A stretch of DNA of 64,000 bases from Sulfurovum sp. UBA5198 (GTDB lineage Bacteria; Campylobacterota; Campylobacteria; Campylobacterales; Sulfurovaceae), in NCBI GenBank assembly GCA_002412865.1, contig DHVW01000008.1, forward strand, positions 5,153-69,152, read 5' to 3'. The notes under the pieces are model-generated. The model worked only from the letters and a program-made list of their open reading frames with translations. It was not told where the DNA came from and ran no database searches. Position numbers and translations under genes: made by a program. Shown one piece after another: positions 1-12,048 of this stretch (its first letter is position 1; each line of letters starts with the position of its first letter).

Positions 1-3000
1 GATTGTGAAGAGCCAACAGTGATAGATATACCTACATTAGGATCACTTGCTAAACTTTGAATCGCTTGTGCCGCTTGATATACATCATATGCTGCATTTG
101 CAGTTGCCATTGCATTGACTCTGCTGTTTTTACTCTCTCCTACATCCGAAACTGATGATGTCGCACTTTCTATGGCAGCTACAACACCGCCAGTAAATGC
201 TATAGTTAGCCCACTTTGTTTTGTTTTGGTGATACTATCCCCATTATAAGTATCATATCCTGCTTCTATATCTATATCTTTGGCAGTTATGCTCACATCC
301 CCACTTGCTACAAAGTTACCATCTTCGCCTGCATGTCCCGAGATGACATCAGAGGCAACTTGTTTATAATCATTTCCTGCCGTTATGGTTGTATCACCTT
401 GCAAGCTTCCTACCATTGAGCCATATTGTGTTGTTGAATTATCAACATTATCATTAGAATTCATAGAATTGCCTATGGTTATCCCAAATCCGCCACTACT
501 AAACAATCCTGATTTTATTATTTCTTTGAAATATGTTTTATCTGTAGTATCAGTTGTTGAAAGTATATTTATATCATTTGTGGCATTCAGTACTGTGCCA
601 TTACTAGAAACTACATTTGAACCTTTGATGTTTATACTTCCCGTAGAAGTTATTTTACTAACTCCATCTATCTCTTCTGTTGAGCCACTACTTAAGATGA
701 CACTATCTCCAGTAATATTACTTGCTTGAGATGCGGTTGTATCAAGAGTTTCATTTACTGTTGTTGTTTTAGAACCAGACCAAGAGCTGCGTTTATAATA
801 ATAAGCTTCATCATAGTTTGTTGTGTCCGTGGAAGCTTCTATGTTTATATCATGATTTGCACCAAGCCCCGTGAGACCATAGGTACTATCTATATCAGAA
901 CCTTTTACATTGATGTCATTATTTGCAAGGATAACATTATCCTCTGCTGTTGATATAGTGGTTCCAATTTCTTGTGTATATCCTTCTTTTAAATGATTTT
1001 TATCGTCCCATATCACATTGTTTTGTTCAGAGGTTTGGAGGGTACCAAGATTGATATCATTGCCAGCAGTAAGTTGTGTTAGCGTGCCATTATTTATAAT
1101 GTTTGCACCTTTTATGTTAATGTCACTATCTGCATTGACGAACAACTCACCATCACTATTGTTGACTTTTATACTTGCTGTGCTTTGGATGCCAGTTTTA
1201 CTAAAATCACTTGTTCCATCTGTATCTATTGTAGAATATGTAGTAGAAGATATATTGACACTATTTGTGGCATTAAGTGCCATTGCACTATTTGCTTCTA
1301 CGCTTCCGCCATTTATATTTATATCTTTACCTGCATTTAAAACTACCAAGTTGCCTGATATATTCCCTGCATTGTTGTTTATGGAAGATGTGCTATTTAA
1401 GCTTACTGCATTTGTTGCCATTATAGTACCGCTGTTTACAAGATCATTACTGCCGTTTGTAATTATATTGTTTGCACTTACTAATGAACCACTAGTGTTT
1501 ACTTTTGAAGCAGCAACATAAAGCTGTGGAACAAGAGCTGTAGTTTTTGTGCCATCGCTTAGTGTTATCTCTTTTTCTACCAATAAAACTACATCTTTTG
1601 TGAGATTTTTCATCTGTTCGCTACTTAGTGCTACACCAGCACTTATATAAAATGATTTCATATATTCCACGCCACTATTTAGTAGCGCCATATACTGCTC
1701 TTCATCACTATTGAAACCTTCAAGAAATCTCTTACCAGTCAATGCCATAACTTGTTCGCGGATAAGCTTTTGTTCGTAATACCCATCACCAAGTCTTTTA
1801 TGCAGTGTTGTTGGATCAAGAGAGAGTCTGGATAGCATATAGTCACTGCTTATAAAGTTTTTATAGTTTGTAAAGCGTGGATCTGTTTGGATAAAATAGT
1901 TTGGATTGTCTGGGTTTGTTGCAAACAAAGATGAGTTTGGCAAAGAAGTATTTGGTGTTGTTGTCGCAAATAAACTTATATCTTTTTTCTCTTCCAATGA
2001 GCTGTCTGTCGTGGAAGCATTTTCTATGAACTGTGTTGTTCCAAGAGAATAAAGTTCCCCTTTTTCATCAGCTTTATCATATGAAGCAATGCCATGCCAC
2101 TCTCTATCATGTCCTCCCCATCCATCGGATTCTACTGTGGTTTTTTGTATAGTACTGCCATCATAAGATGTTATGTCCTGCCCTTTTGTCTCAATATTTT
2201 CTGGGTTAGAAGTAGTTTCTATATCTCCTCCTGCTATGACATGGCTATCTTTATTGTAAAGAGGTCCATCTATATACATATCTCCGCCGCTGATAATCTC
2301 GGCAGGATTTGTCGAAACAAGCTCGGTATGCGAGATGGTGCTGTTCTGTTTTAGTAGTGTATAATCTTCAAATATATAAGAGTTTACAATGGCATTTAAT
2401 CTTTGATATTCTGGATCATTATACAATGCGATAATTCCTGGAAAGCCTGTGTTATTAGATAGATACTCTGTCTTGTATGCATCTCTTTGATTTATATATT
2501 CCAAAGCATCTTTGTGATAATTATCATCCTGTCCGCCACCGATGCCTACAAAGTTACTTCTTAGATCAAATACGCCTGCATTTATACCACTTACTGGCTT
2601 GACAAGCTCTTGATATACAGAGGAGTCACTTACCTGCTGTGTTGCCAAATGATTATTTATATTGTTTATCTCATCACTTGCTAAACTCATATACCCGCCA
2701 CTCTCTATTGTAGCAGATAAGTTGTTTATCTCTTTTGCTTTGCCTATGGCAAATCCATTTTCTTCTAAGCTGCCGCCGATATACATATCACCCATACTTA
2801 GTATTGTAGCACCATCAATATTGTTAATGTTATTTGCACCGATATTTAACTCTTCTCTTGCACCAATTACTGCACTTTTGTCACTTTCTTTTGTATTGTT
2901 TAGCGTATCAGCCTTAATTGATACCCAATCACCATATATTCTTCCTGCTCCAAAGTTGTTAAGGGTATCGGTTTGTATATCCGTATATACTCCATCTATC

Positions 3001-4850
3001 AAACCTCTATTTGTTATAGAATCAGTTGCCTTTAGACTAGTCATATTTGATGATGTTATCTCGCCATTGTTTGAAAGCTCTCCTGTAACATCTAAATATA
3101 TATTAAGTCCGTTTATTTTCATGACATTGGTATAATTGTCTGCAAGGTCTATATCTATATCGCCATTTGATATTATCTCACCATCTCCTGACATAGATGA
3201 GCTATTTATGATTGTTTTAGAGCTTGATTGTATTTTATTTGTATTTATAATATCCGTTGTTGATATGTTTATGTTGTTGGCATTTATTGTACCACTATCA
3301 TTATTTAAAGAGCTTCCGCTTGCATTTAGATTTTCTACATCTATAGTGGAACTATTTGTTAGTGTACCTGTAGTATTTAGTGTAGTTGCACCATTTGCTA
3401 CAAGCTTACCATTGTCATTTAATAAGGTATTTGTAATATTTATATTGCCTATACTTAGTGTTATCGCAGGTGTTGTGGTAGTGCCTCCGCCAGTGCTTCC
3501 GCCTATACTACCACCACCTGTAGAGCCACCTGTGCTGCCGCCACCAGTTGTTGAATTTGCATCAACACCACCACTGCTATCTATAGGTTCATATCCGATT
3601 AAACCATTATTGCTATTATCAAGATTTGTTGCATTGACCACCAAATCTTGGATTCCTGCTTGTGTTATGCTTCCATTTGTATTGTTTAGATTATCTGCTG
3701 ATATGTCTAATCTGCCAGCGGTTATATCTCCATCTGTGTTGTCAATATTAGTAGATTGTAACTTAACTTCTTTGCTTGCACTAATACTACTACTGTTTAA
3801 TATGTCGCTTGTTGTAGTTACTGAGATATCGCCTTTTGAAATGATGGTTCCACTATTTGTAAGCTTTCCATTAATATCTATAGATATATTATCATTTGAA
3901 CCTACAACTCCTGCATTATTTACACCAACACCAGCTTCAGTGCCAATGAGATTAATTTTATTTGCATACATTCCGCCAAGTGCTGAGCTGTCAATAGCAA
4001 AGAGTGGAGGTGGAGTTGCTCCAGTACTTGCTATAATATTTGAACTATCACGCGAAATAGTATTTACTCCTGCAACAATGCTCAGTTCATTTGCCCAAAT
4101 ACCAGCATTTATAATTGTTGAGCGAGCAAGTATATTGGTATAATCTGAGCCCAATGCATTTAATCCAGCACCTTGCACACTTATTGTTCCATCATTAACA
4201 CTAAATCCGTTCAAATCTCCACCGTTTATGATAGGTGTACCTGTAGTTAGCGTTGAAGTCCCAGCATTGATGATAGTTGCTCCATCTATGCTTATTCCAC
4301 TTGGATTTGCAATGATTAGATCAGCCTTGCTTCCTGCAATTTCTATATTGCCTGTTAAGTTACTTGGATTTGAGGAGTTTACTTGATTTACTATAGCTGT
4401 TGCACTTCCTGTTGCTAGAAATGGATTTCCTTCTACCCATCCTGCAGTAACAGTATTTACATTTGTTCTTGAATTATTTAAAATTGTTCCATTTGTACCA
4501 GTATCAAACTGACTATAGTTATTTACAGATATTCCTGAACTTGTAGGAGTTTGTATATTTACTTGTGTTGCTCCACTTTGGGTATTTAAAATGATAGGTT
4601 GTGTGTTTGTTGGTGCATTGGTATCAGCAATGATATCTGCTTGAAGTGAACTAACAAACAATATCGATGCCAAACTTACACTTAAGACCTGTTTGAGAGT
4701 AGTATAAAAATCACTGTGTGTTTGGTTTTCATCTAGTGATGAATGATTGTCGGTTGTTTTAGTAAGTGATGATGCATTTTCGCTTACAACTATAATTGTA
4801 TTGGCACGACCTTTTATCTTTTTAGAGATTGTTTTAAATATGTGATTCAT
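1..4850 (-). CDS. CdiA/FHA-like two-partner secretion exoprotein (TpsA), 3' end beyond window
   Basis: Large secreted exoprotein of the filamentous-haemagglutinin/CdiA type; 1616 codons are open and the frame is still open at the left edge. Residues 1-25 (MNHIFKTISKKIKGR...) look like the extended signal-peptide region of type V secretion, followed by a hydrophobic stretch ending SSLQA at about 71. A haemagglutination (TPS) domain follows, with an IANPSGI motif near 181, then a Gly/Ser/Thr linker at about 432-458. Long stretches of short degenerate beta-helix repeats rich in N, I and S follow. A segment at about 990-1045 (SSDYML, YYEQKLIREQV) resembles the central region of CdiA proteins. The last visible part (SDPNVGISITVGSSQ) resembles haemagglutinin-repeat family 2. 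The transporter gene lies 11 bases upstream, with an AAGGGAC ribosome site between them. A CdiA-type toxin tip and an immunity gene would lie outside the window, so the toxin role is inference; a plain adhesin is the alternative. Confidence 0.9.
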   Translation of the reverse strand, partial: MNHIFKTISKKIKGRANTIIVVSENASSLTKTTDNHSSLDENQTHSDFYTTLKQVLSVSLASILFVSSLQADIIADTNAPTNTQPIILNTQSGATQVNIQTPTSSGISVNNYSQFDTGTNGTILNNSRTNVNTVTAGWVEGNPFLATGSATAIVNQVNSSNPSNLTGNIEIAGSKADLIIANPSGISIDGATIINAGTSTLTTGTPIINGGDLNGFSVNDGTISVQGAGLNALGSDYTNILARSTIINAGIWANELSIVAGVNTISRDSSNIIASTGATPPPLFAIDSSALGGMYANKINLIGTEAGVGVNNAGVVGSNDNISIDINGKLTNSGTIISKGDISVTTTSDILNSSSISASKEVKLQSTNIDNTDGDITAGRLDISADNLNNTNGSITQAGIQDLVVNATNLDNSNNGLIGYEPIDSSGGVDANSTTGGGSTGGSTGGGSIGGSTGGGTTTTPAITLSIGNINITNTLLNDNGKLVANGATTLNTTGTLTNSSTIDVENLNASGSSLNNDSGTINANNINISTTDIINTNKIQSSSKTIINSSSMSGDGEIISNGDIDIDLADNYTNVMKINGLNIYLDVTGELSNNGEITSSNMTSLKATDSITNRGLIDGVYTDIQTDTLNNFGAGRIYGDWVSIKADTLNNTKESDKSAVIGAREELNIGANNINNIDGATILSMGDMYIGGSLEENGFAIGKAKEINNLSATIESGGYMSLASDEINNINNHLATQQVSDSSVYQELVKPVSGINAGVFDLRSNFVGIGGGQDDNYHKDALEYINQRDAYKTEYLSNNTGFPGIIALYNDPEYQRLNAIVNSYIFEDYTLLKQNSTISHTELVSTNPAEIISGGDMYIDGPLYNKDSHVIAGGDIETTSNPENIETKGQDITSYDGSTIQKTTVESDGWGGHDREWHGIASYDKADEKGELYSLGTTQFIENASTTDSSLEEKKDISLFATTTPNTSLPNSSLFATNPDNPNYFIQTDPRFTNYKNFISSDYMLSRLSLDPTTLHKRLGDGYYEQKLIREQVMALTGKRFLEGFNSDEEQYMALLNSGVEYMKSFYISAGVALSSEQMKNLTKDVVLLVEKEITLSDGTKTTALVPQLYVAASKVNTSGSLVSANNIITNGSNDLVNSGTIMATNAVSLNSTSSINNNAGNISGNLVVLNAGKDININGGSVEANSAMALNATNSVNISSTTYSTIDTDGTSDFSKTGIQSTASIKVNNSDGELFVNADSDINIKGANIINNGTLTQLTAGNDINLGTLQTSEQNNVIWDDKNHLKEGYTQEIGTTISTAEDNVILANNDINVKGSDIDSTYGLTGLGANHDINIEASTDTTNYDEAYYYKRSSWSGSKTTTVNETLDTTASQASNITGDSVILSSGSTEEIDGVSKITSTGSINIKGSNVVSSNGTVLNATNDINILSTTDTTDKTYFKEIIKSGLFSSGGFGITIGNSMNSNDNVDNSTTQYGSMVGSLQGDTTITAGNDYKQVASDVISGHAGEDGNFVASGDVSITAKDIDIEAGYDTYNGDSITKTKQSGLTIAFTGGVVAAIESATSSVSDVGESKNSRVNAMATANAAYDVYQAAQAIQSLASDPNVGISITVGSSQ

Positions 4851-4861
4851 TTATAGTCCCT

Positions 4862-6646
4862 TCAAAATGAATAGTTTAAATTAAATCCGCAAGATACTTT
4901 TGCAGTATCAAATCCTTGAGGTTTATATATAGGTGTTCCAGCAAACAAATCATAGTTTAAATTACCAAAATTCATAAAACTACCTCTAACACCAAGGGCA
5001 GTTCCTACTAAACTTTGACCTATGAGAGTATCAACGCTTTTCCCATAAACCTTTCCACCATCAATAGCTATATACAATTGATGTGATGGCAAATAACTAA
5101 ATGATAGTTCATTTTGTAGATAAAAGCCTTTATTGCTTGAGAGTGAATAATCACCATCAAATCCTCTAACTGTGTATCTACCACCAATAGAGAGTCTGTC
5201 TTGTGGAACAAGAGGAGTTGCCGTAGTTTGAGCATGAAGCGTACTTGTAAAATTTAACTGTTTTTCTTGTAGTAAAAAAGGATTTGTAAATGACACATCT
5301 GCCATCCATATTCGAGGTTTGCTCACACCTTCTCCAAATGCTTCTTCAGGAGCTCTTAATGGATCAAATGCACCAATACCCACTTTGTACTTAAGCGACA
5401 TATCCAAAGTAGCATTATCTATAAATTGCTTATGAGCTAGACCATACTCAATACTTGTTGTTTTTCTATCTTGTACAGTTATCTTTGCATCATCTATATA
5501 ATTATCGCTACTTCTTTTTAACCCTTTTAAACTAAGAGTTGTTTTCCCTTTATCGCTTCTATATATAACTCTGCTTATGCCGATATCAACTGTTTCTGAA
5601 TTTCCCATATATCTATAAACTTGGTTTACTCCAGCTACGGCTTGATCATAATGATATTTTGATTTGCCCAAAGAGAGTAGATAGTAGCCCACGGGGAATG
5701 AATAGTTTAGTGCGAAATTATCAGACTTTCCATTTGTGCTACCATTGATGGTTCCATTACTATCAGTAATGTTTGTTTTATCATAACCTGCCATATCTCT
5801 GCTATATGAGAGATAAAACATATCATTTAATCCAAGAATATTATCACCACTCAGCGTTGTGCCAACTTGGTATTTACCAGTACTCATAGATCCGCTATCA
5901 TCTATAGAAAACCCTATTCTAAAAGGAAATTTTGATTTTTGATATTTGATGACAATATCTGAATGTGATGGTTTAGATGAGGGTGCGATATCAAATGATG
6001 CATCAAAGCCTGGAACTCTTTTAAAGTTTTCTAATGCTTGTTCTATTGGTCTAATATTTAGTATATCACCACTCTTTAGAGGCATAGCACTAAAAAGTAA
6101 AGAATTTTGCTCATGAGGTTTTAATCCTGAACTCTCTTCAAATCTAATCTTATCAACCATACCAGCAACAACATCTATTTTTAATACTTTTGATTTTAAA
6201 TCTTGTTCTTTTAAAAGGACTCTTGTGGTTGTATAACCTCTTGCAATGATTGAATTTTGTAAAGTGTTTGATATGCTAAGTACGCCTTTTTGTCCTATGC
6301 ATATTCCATTACCATTTTTATTTACTTTATCTTTTATATTCAGAATATCAAGAGTTTGAGCAAGAGCAAAGTCAAATCCTTTTGCACCTTGAAGTTCTAT
6401 CTTTTTTATCTCAAAGCATGGACTTTCAATCTCTAGCTTGGCATCGCTTTTGAGAGGATTTGTATCTGTATGAATATCAGGAGCTTTTGGGATGATTTTT
6501 TGAGTTTGAAGATTTAACTCTTTTTCTCTTTGTATTTGCCAATCAGAAGATATAGGAGCTGAAAAACTAAATAAACTAAAAGAGATAGATAAAAATACAA
6601 CACTATACAATTGCTTTAAATAATGCCTTGTATTTCTCTCCAACAT
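4862..6646 (-). CDS. Two-partner secretion outer-membrane transporter (TpsB, FhaC/ShlB/CdiB family)
   Basis: Outer-membrane Omp85-family channel that secretes the adjacent exoprotein. About 594 residues, usual for the family. A signal peptide with a hydrophobic core lies near residues 14-32. A POTRA region follows, beginning at about 68 (CFEIKKIELQG) and including VLLKEQDLKSKVLKIDVVAG. The beta-barrel runs from about 225 to the end. The barrel holds the conserved loop-6 motif VRGFDGD near residue 493 and ends in an aromatic C-terminus (LNYSF), as expected for BAM substrates. I chose the second ATG because AAGGA sits six bases before it, whereas it abuts the first ATG. It heads a two-gene operon with the exoprotein. 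The B-before-A order is usual for CDI and FHA loci. Confidence 0.93.
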   Translation of the reverse strand: MLERNTRHYLKQLYSVVFLSISFSLFSFSAPISSDWQIQREKELNLQTQKIIPKAPDIHTDTNPLKSDAKLEIESPCFEIKKIELQGAKGFDFALAQTLDILNIKDKVNKNGNGICIGQKGVLSISNTLQNSIIARGYTTTRVLLKEQDLKSKVLKIDVVAGMVDKIRFEESSGLKPHEQNSLLFSAMPLKSGDILNIRPIEQALENFKRVPGFDASFDIAPSSKPSHSDIVIKYQKSKFPFRIGFSIDDSGSMSTGKYQVGTTLSGDNILGLNDMFYLSYSRDMAGYDKTNITDSNGTINGSTNGKSDNFALNYSFPVGYYLLSLGKSKYHYDQAVAGVNQVYRYMGNSETVDIGISRVIYRSDKGKTTLSLKGLKRSSDNYIDDAKITVQDRKTTSIEYGLAHKQFIDNATLDMSLKYKVGIGAFDPLRAPEEAFGEGVSKPRIWMADVSFTNPFLLQEKQLNFTSTLHAQTTATPLVPQDRLSIGGRYTVRGFDGDYSLSSNKGFYLQNELSFSYLPSHQLYIAIDGGKVYGKSVDTLIGQSLVGTALGVRGSFMNFGNLNYDLFAGTPIYKPQGFDTAKVSCGFNLNYSF

Positions 6647-6743
6647 CCCCATTCCTTAAGTTTAATTTAAAAAATAGATATATATTAGCTTAATAAGGCT
6701 TTAGGGTGCTTTAAGTTGAGATATTTTTATGCTCTGTAAAGTA

Positions 6744-6866
6744 TTATCTATTTAGCAACTTTGAGCCAAACAACTCTTCTTGATTTATCAATACTCCAAA
6801 AGATAAATATAGCTCTTCTTCCTCATCATCTTGGTCTATATGAAAAACAAGTTTTAACTCATCCAT
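6744..6866 (-). CDS. Small acidic ORF (40 aa), unrecognised
   Basis: A 40-residue reading frame (MDELKLVFHIDQ...GSKLLNR) preceded by AGGAGAA at good spacing, which is stronger than many ribosome sites in the window. It is acidic in the middle (QDDEEEE) with hydrophobic ends. It lies between the two-partner secretion operon and serS, reads toward the transporter gene and ends about 97 bases before it. I recognise no family. The ribosome site and plausible composition argue for translation; its length argues caution. It could be a leader peptide or part of the secretion operon. Confidence 0.45.
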   Translation of the reverse strand: MDELKLVFHIDQDDEEEELYLSFGVLINQEELFGSKLLNR

Positions 6867-6977
6867 ATTATTCTCCTAATATTTATATATCAGAATAATA
6901 CTTTATATTTTTGACATATGTTGTCCACTTTAAAAAATGGCTTCACGGGTATTATTAATAGTTTTATACTTTTACTA

Positions 6978-6983
6978 TATAAT
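6978..6983 (+). promoter_or_regulatory. Likely -10 box for serS
   Basis: TATAAT in an AT-rich stretch, about 32 bases before the serS ATG. The upstream T-rich run fits the loosely conserved -35 region of Campylobacterota sigma-70 promoters. Inferred by inspection only. Confidence 0.45.
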
Positions 6984-6994
6984 AATACCAATAA

Positions 6995-9513
<2,519 letters not shown>

Positions 9514-9523
9514 AAAAATCCTT

Positions 9524-10249
9524 TTAGCTTTGTGGCTTTTGAGCTACAATGAGAGTTGATATACCTAACGAAAATGACTTTGTATATTTTATCTCAAATC
9601 CAACATCTCTAAGCTCCTGCTCTAACATTTTTGTTGTCAAAAACTCTTCTATTGAATCGGGAAGGTACTTATATGCAGCATAATTTTTTGATACAAGTCC
9701 GCCAATTGCTGGTAATATATTTTTCATATAAATATCAACTATTTTTGATGCTATGCCACTTTTTTCTTGTTTTGTGAACTCTAGTATAACTACAATTCCA
9801 CCTGGCTTTAAAACCCTATAAAATTCGCTAAGTCCTTTTTTCCTATCAACAACATTTCTAATGCCGTATGAAATAGATACAATCTCACAGCTCTCATCTT
9901 CAAAAGGCATATCATTGGCCTGACCCTCAATGAACTCTGCAAATTCAACCTTATGCTTGGCAACATCTAGCATTCCCACTGATGGATCTATGCCAATATA
10001 TTTATCAACAATGATACCTTTTTTTGTAGCTCTATCCTTCCAATACAACAACAAATCACCTGTACCGCAGGCTACATCTATTATTTGCGAGATTTTATTT
10101 TTTCCAAGCATTTCATATGCTTTATCACAACCTTTTCTTCTCCATTGCTTATCAATACCAAAGCTAAGTACTCTATTTGCTGTATCATATGTTGATGCAA
10201 TATCATCAAACATTCCTATAATTTTATTCTGCTTATCACTATTTTCCAT
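9524..10249 (-). CDS. ubiE: Demethylmenaquinone (ubiquinone) C-methyltransferase UbiE/MenG
   Basis: SAM-dependent methyltransferase that makes the last ring C-methylation of menaquinone. The presumed quinone here is menaquinone, from the group's physiology. 241 residues. The opening MFDDIASTYDTANRVLSFG is diagnostic of the family. The SAM-binding motif is IIDVACGTGDLLLYW near residue 57. ISYGIRNVVDRKKGL and VLKPGGIVVILEF follow in the usual order. The start overlaps the end of ribD by 11 bases, which suggests translational coupling. Confidence 0.95.
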   Translation of the reverse strand: MENSDKQNKIIGMFDDIASTYDTANRVLSFGIDKQWRRKGCDKAYEMLGKNKISQIIDVACGTGDLLLYWKDRATKKGIIVDKYIGIDPSVGMLDVAKHKVEFAEFIEGQANDMPFEDESCEIVSISYGIRNVVDRKKGLSEFYRVLKPGGIVVILEFTKQEKSGIASKIVDIYMKNILPAIGGLVSKNYAAYKYLPDSIEEFLTTKMLEQELRDVGFEIKYTKSFSLGISTLIVAQKPQS

Positions 10250-11246
10250 TAAATTTACTCCATATTATTAAATCTTTTTCAGTTCTCTTGCAGTGCAAAA
10301 ATTTTAAACTACTCTCAAATGTGGCAAAAACACCACCACCACGAATCACTGGTGCAGAATAAAATAATACCCAATCTATCTTATCTTTTAGTGCTTCAAG
10401 CATTGCTATTCCACCCTCTACTAATACAAATGATGGTTTGTCTAAAAAATCCAAATTATCACCAATCTCTATATTTCGATTTGGTACATTAAATATAATT
10501 GAAGATTTATCAATACCACTCTCATCTTTCGTGTAAATAAAAATATCTGGTGCTTTTTTATCTATTAATCTACAATCTAGTATAGGGTTATCACATCTAA
10601 CAGTATTTCCGCCAATAATCATCAAGCTACAGGCACTTCTAAGTCTATGAGTATGGGTTCTGGACTCTAGAGAACTTATAATGCCATCGCTTATATTTCC
10701 ATTCATTGTTTGAGCTAATTTGAAAAGTACAAAAGCTCTATTCTGCCATATCAAAAATGGCTCTAAAAGCTCTTGTGATTCTGTTTTTAGTAGCCCAATG
10801 TTAACAGTACAACCAGACTCCTCTAGTCTATTTGCCCCACCACCATGCCCGGCTATTGGGTCCAGTGAAGAGATAAAAATATTCTTAATACCAAGGTCAA
10901 TTAGCAATAATGCACAAGAGGGTGTAGCACCATCATGATTACATGGCTCAAGCGTAACATATAGAGTACAACTCTCAAAAAAATATTTTGGTAGGGTGCA
11001 AAGAAAATCATGAGAGAGTTTAGAATCAAATTTATCAAAATTAATATTTTCACCACTCATCTGCTCATATGCTTCTATTAATGCCAAAACTTCAGCATGT
11101 GAAGTTCCTGCTTTTTGGTGAGCTGATACTGATAAAATTTGATTGTTTTTAGAAACAACGCAGCCAACAGCTGGGTTTGGATATGTTAATCCTTGATACT
11201 CCCACGCAGCATCTATTGCAGCTTGCATGTAGAGTCGATTGGTCAT
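10239..11246 (-). CDS. ribD: Riboflavin biosynthesis deaminase/reductase RibD
   Basis: Bifunctional enzyme of riboflavin synthesis: deamination of the diaminohydroxy-pyrimidine phosphate, then NADPH reduction of the ribose. The deaminase zinc site is visible as H50-A-E52 (SHAEVLAL) and C102/C111 in TLEPCNHDGATPSCA. The usual second motif has PPC, so PSC is a mild variant. The reductase domain begins near 165 (RPF-like region AFVLFKLAQTMNG). Between the HAE and PC motifs there are about 20 more residues than I expect, an apparent insertion around 60-90. ubiE follows with an 11-base overlap, and rimP precedes by 6 bases. Confidence 0.93.
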   Translation of the reverse strand: MTNRLYMQAAIDAAWEYQGLTYPNPAVGCVVSKNNQILSVSAHQKAGTSHAEVLALIEAYEQMSGENINFDKFDSKLSHDFLCTLPKYFFESCTLYVTLEPCNHDGATPSCALLLIDLGIKNIFISSLDPIAGHGGGANRLEESGCTVNIGLLKTESQELLEPFLIWQNRAFVLFKLAQTMNGNISDGIISSLESRTHTHRLRSACSLMIIGGNTVRCDNPILDCRLIDKKAPDIFIYTKDESGIDKSSIIFNVPNRNIEIGDNLDFLDKPSFVLVEGGIAMLEALKDKIDWVLFYSAPVIRGGGVFATFESSLKFLHCKRTEKDLIIWSKFNGK

Positions 11247-11252
11247 TTTAAT

Positions 11253-11687
11253 TTACCACTCGAAAAATGTTCGTGCTTTACTTATTTCTATATACTCTAT
11301 TTTTCGCTCATTTCCATCAATTTCTAAAATTACAGAATTACTATCAGCACTTTTAATTAATCCTACAACTTGCCCTTCGCCAATAATCTTTATCTTTGCT
11401 TTTTCACCAACAGCGTGTTCGTAATGTATAGGTTTTATTAATTTTCGCTCAATCCCTGGAGAGCTAACTTCAAGTCTATAAGCTTCAACCATAGGTGGAT
11501 TAACATCTAGATATAGAGATAAATCCCTAGATATATCAGCACAAAGATCCAAGTTGACACCACCCTCTTTTGTTATCATGATACGCAAAATAGTATCACC
11601 ACCATCACTGGTTACTTCAATATCATAAAGTTCTGCCCCAAAAGATTTAACTGTTTTTGCTATAGTTGCTTCAATATCACTTCTCAT
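11253..11687 (-). CDS. rimP: Ribosome maturation factor RimP
   Basis: Needed for 30S subunit maturation. 144 residues, normal length. Recognisable features are the N-terminal alpha/beta domain with GAELYDIEV, ILRIMITKEGGVNLDLC and the SRDLSLYLDVNPPM segment. The VSSPGIERKL motif near residue 75 is highly characteristic. A small SH3-like C-terminal domain follows. It overlaps rbfA by 11 bases and sits in the infB-rbfA-rimP cluster, where it is commonly found. Confidence 0.94.
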   Translation of the reverse strand: MRSDIEATIAKTVKSFGAELYDIEVTSDGGDTILRIMITKEGGVNLDLCADISRDLSLYLDVNPPMVEAYRLEVSSPGIERKLIKPIHYEHAVGEKAKIKIIGEGQVVGLIKSADSNSVILEIDGNERKIEYIEISKARTFFEW

Positions 11688-12048
11688 CGCTATCTCCCAT
11701 CTCTTCTCTCATCTTCTTAAATAAGCTTTCTATTTTACTAATTTGTTCTGGTTGTGTATCGAACTCAAAAGTCATAATTGGTGCTTTAAACCAACCTTCT
11801 GTCTGCTTACAATGAGTTTGTAAATATCCTGAAAGTTTATAAAGTTTCTGAATAATCTCTTTTTTCTCTTCTTTTGTGTATACACCTAAGTCCAAAAAAA
11901 CTCGTGCATTACTACGGCCCCTAGAACACACAACATCAGTAACTACAACAGTTTGGATTAGTGGGTCATCAAGACTTCCTAGTGCTTCAGGAATAATTTC
12001 CTTAAGTGTAGATTCAACACGATGTCTTTTTATCTCTTCATGGGTCAT
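11677..12048 (-). CDS. rbfA: 30S ribosome-binding factor RbfA
   Basis: Assembly factor for the 30S subunit that acts at the 5' helix of 16S rRNA. 123 residues. A KH-like fold is implied by RVESTLKEIIPEAL at the start and VVTDVVCSRGRSNARVFL in the middle, which replaces the more usual Thr/Ser-Asp-rich strand. The C-terminus is charged and probably disordered. It starts four bases inside the end of infB, the usual partner. Confidence 0.9.
   Translation of the reverse strand: MTHEEIKRHRVESTLKEIIPEALGSLDDPLIQTVVVTDVVCSRGRSNARVFLDLGVYTKEEKKEIIQKLYKLSGYLQTHCKQTEGWFKAPIMTFEFDTQPEQISKIESLFKKMREEMGDSDEK

Noticed and set aside
3136..4143. Long plus-strand reading frame rich in proline and leucine opposite the exoprotein gene
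   Set aside because: It is the antisense of the Gly/Ser linker and beta-helix repeats of the exoprotein; no ribosome site and no protein-like domain.
1..4850. CRISPR-like repetition in the left 5 kb
   Set aside because: The recurring short words come from degenerate beta-helix codons; no constant repeat and spacer lengths exist.
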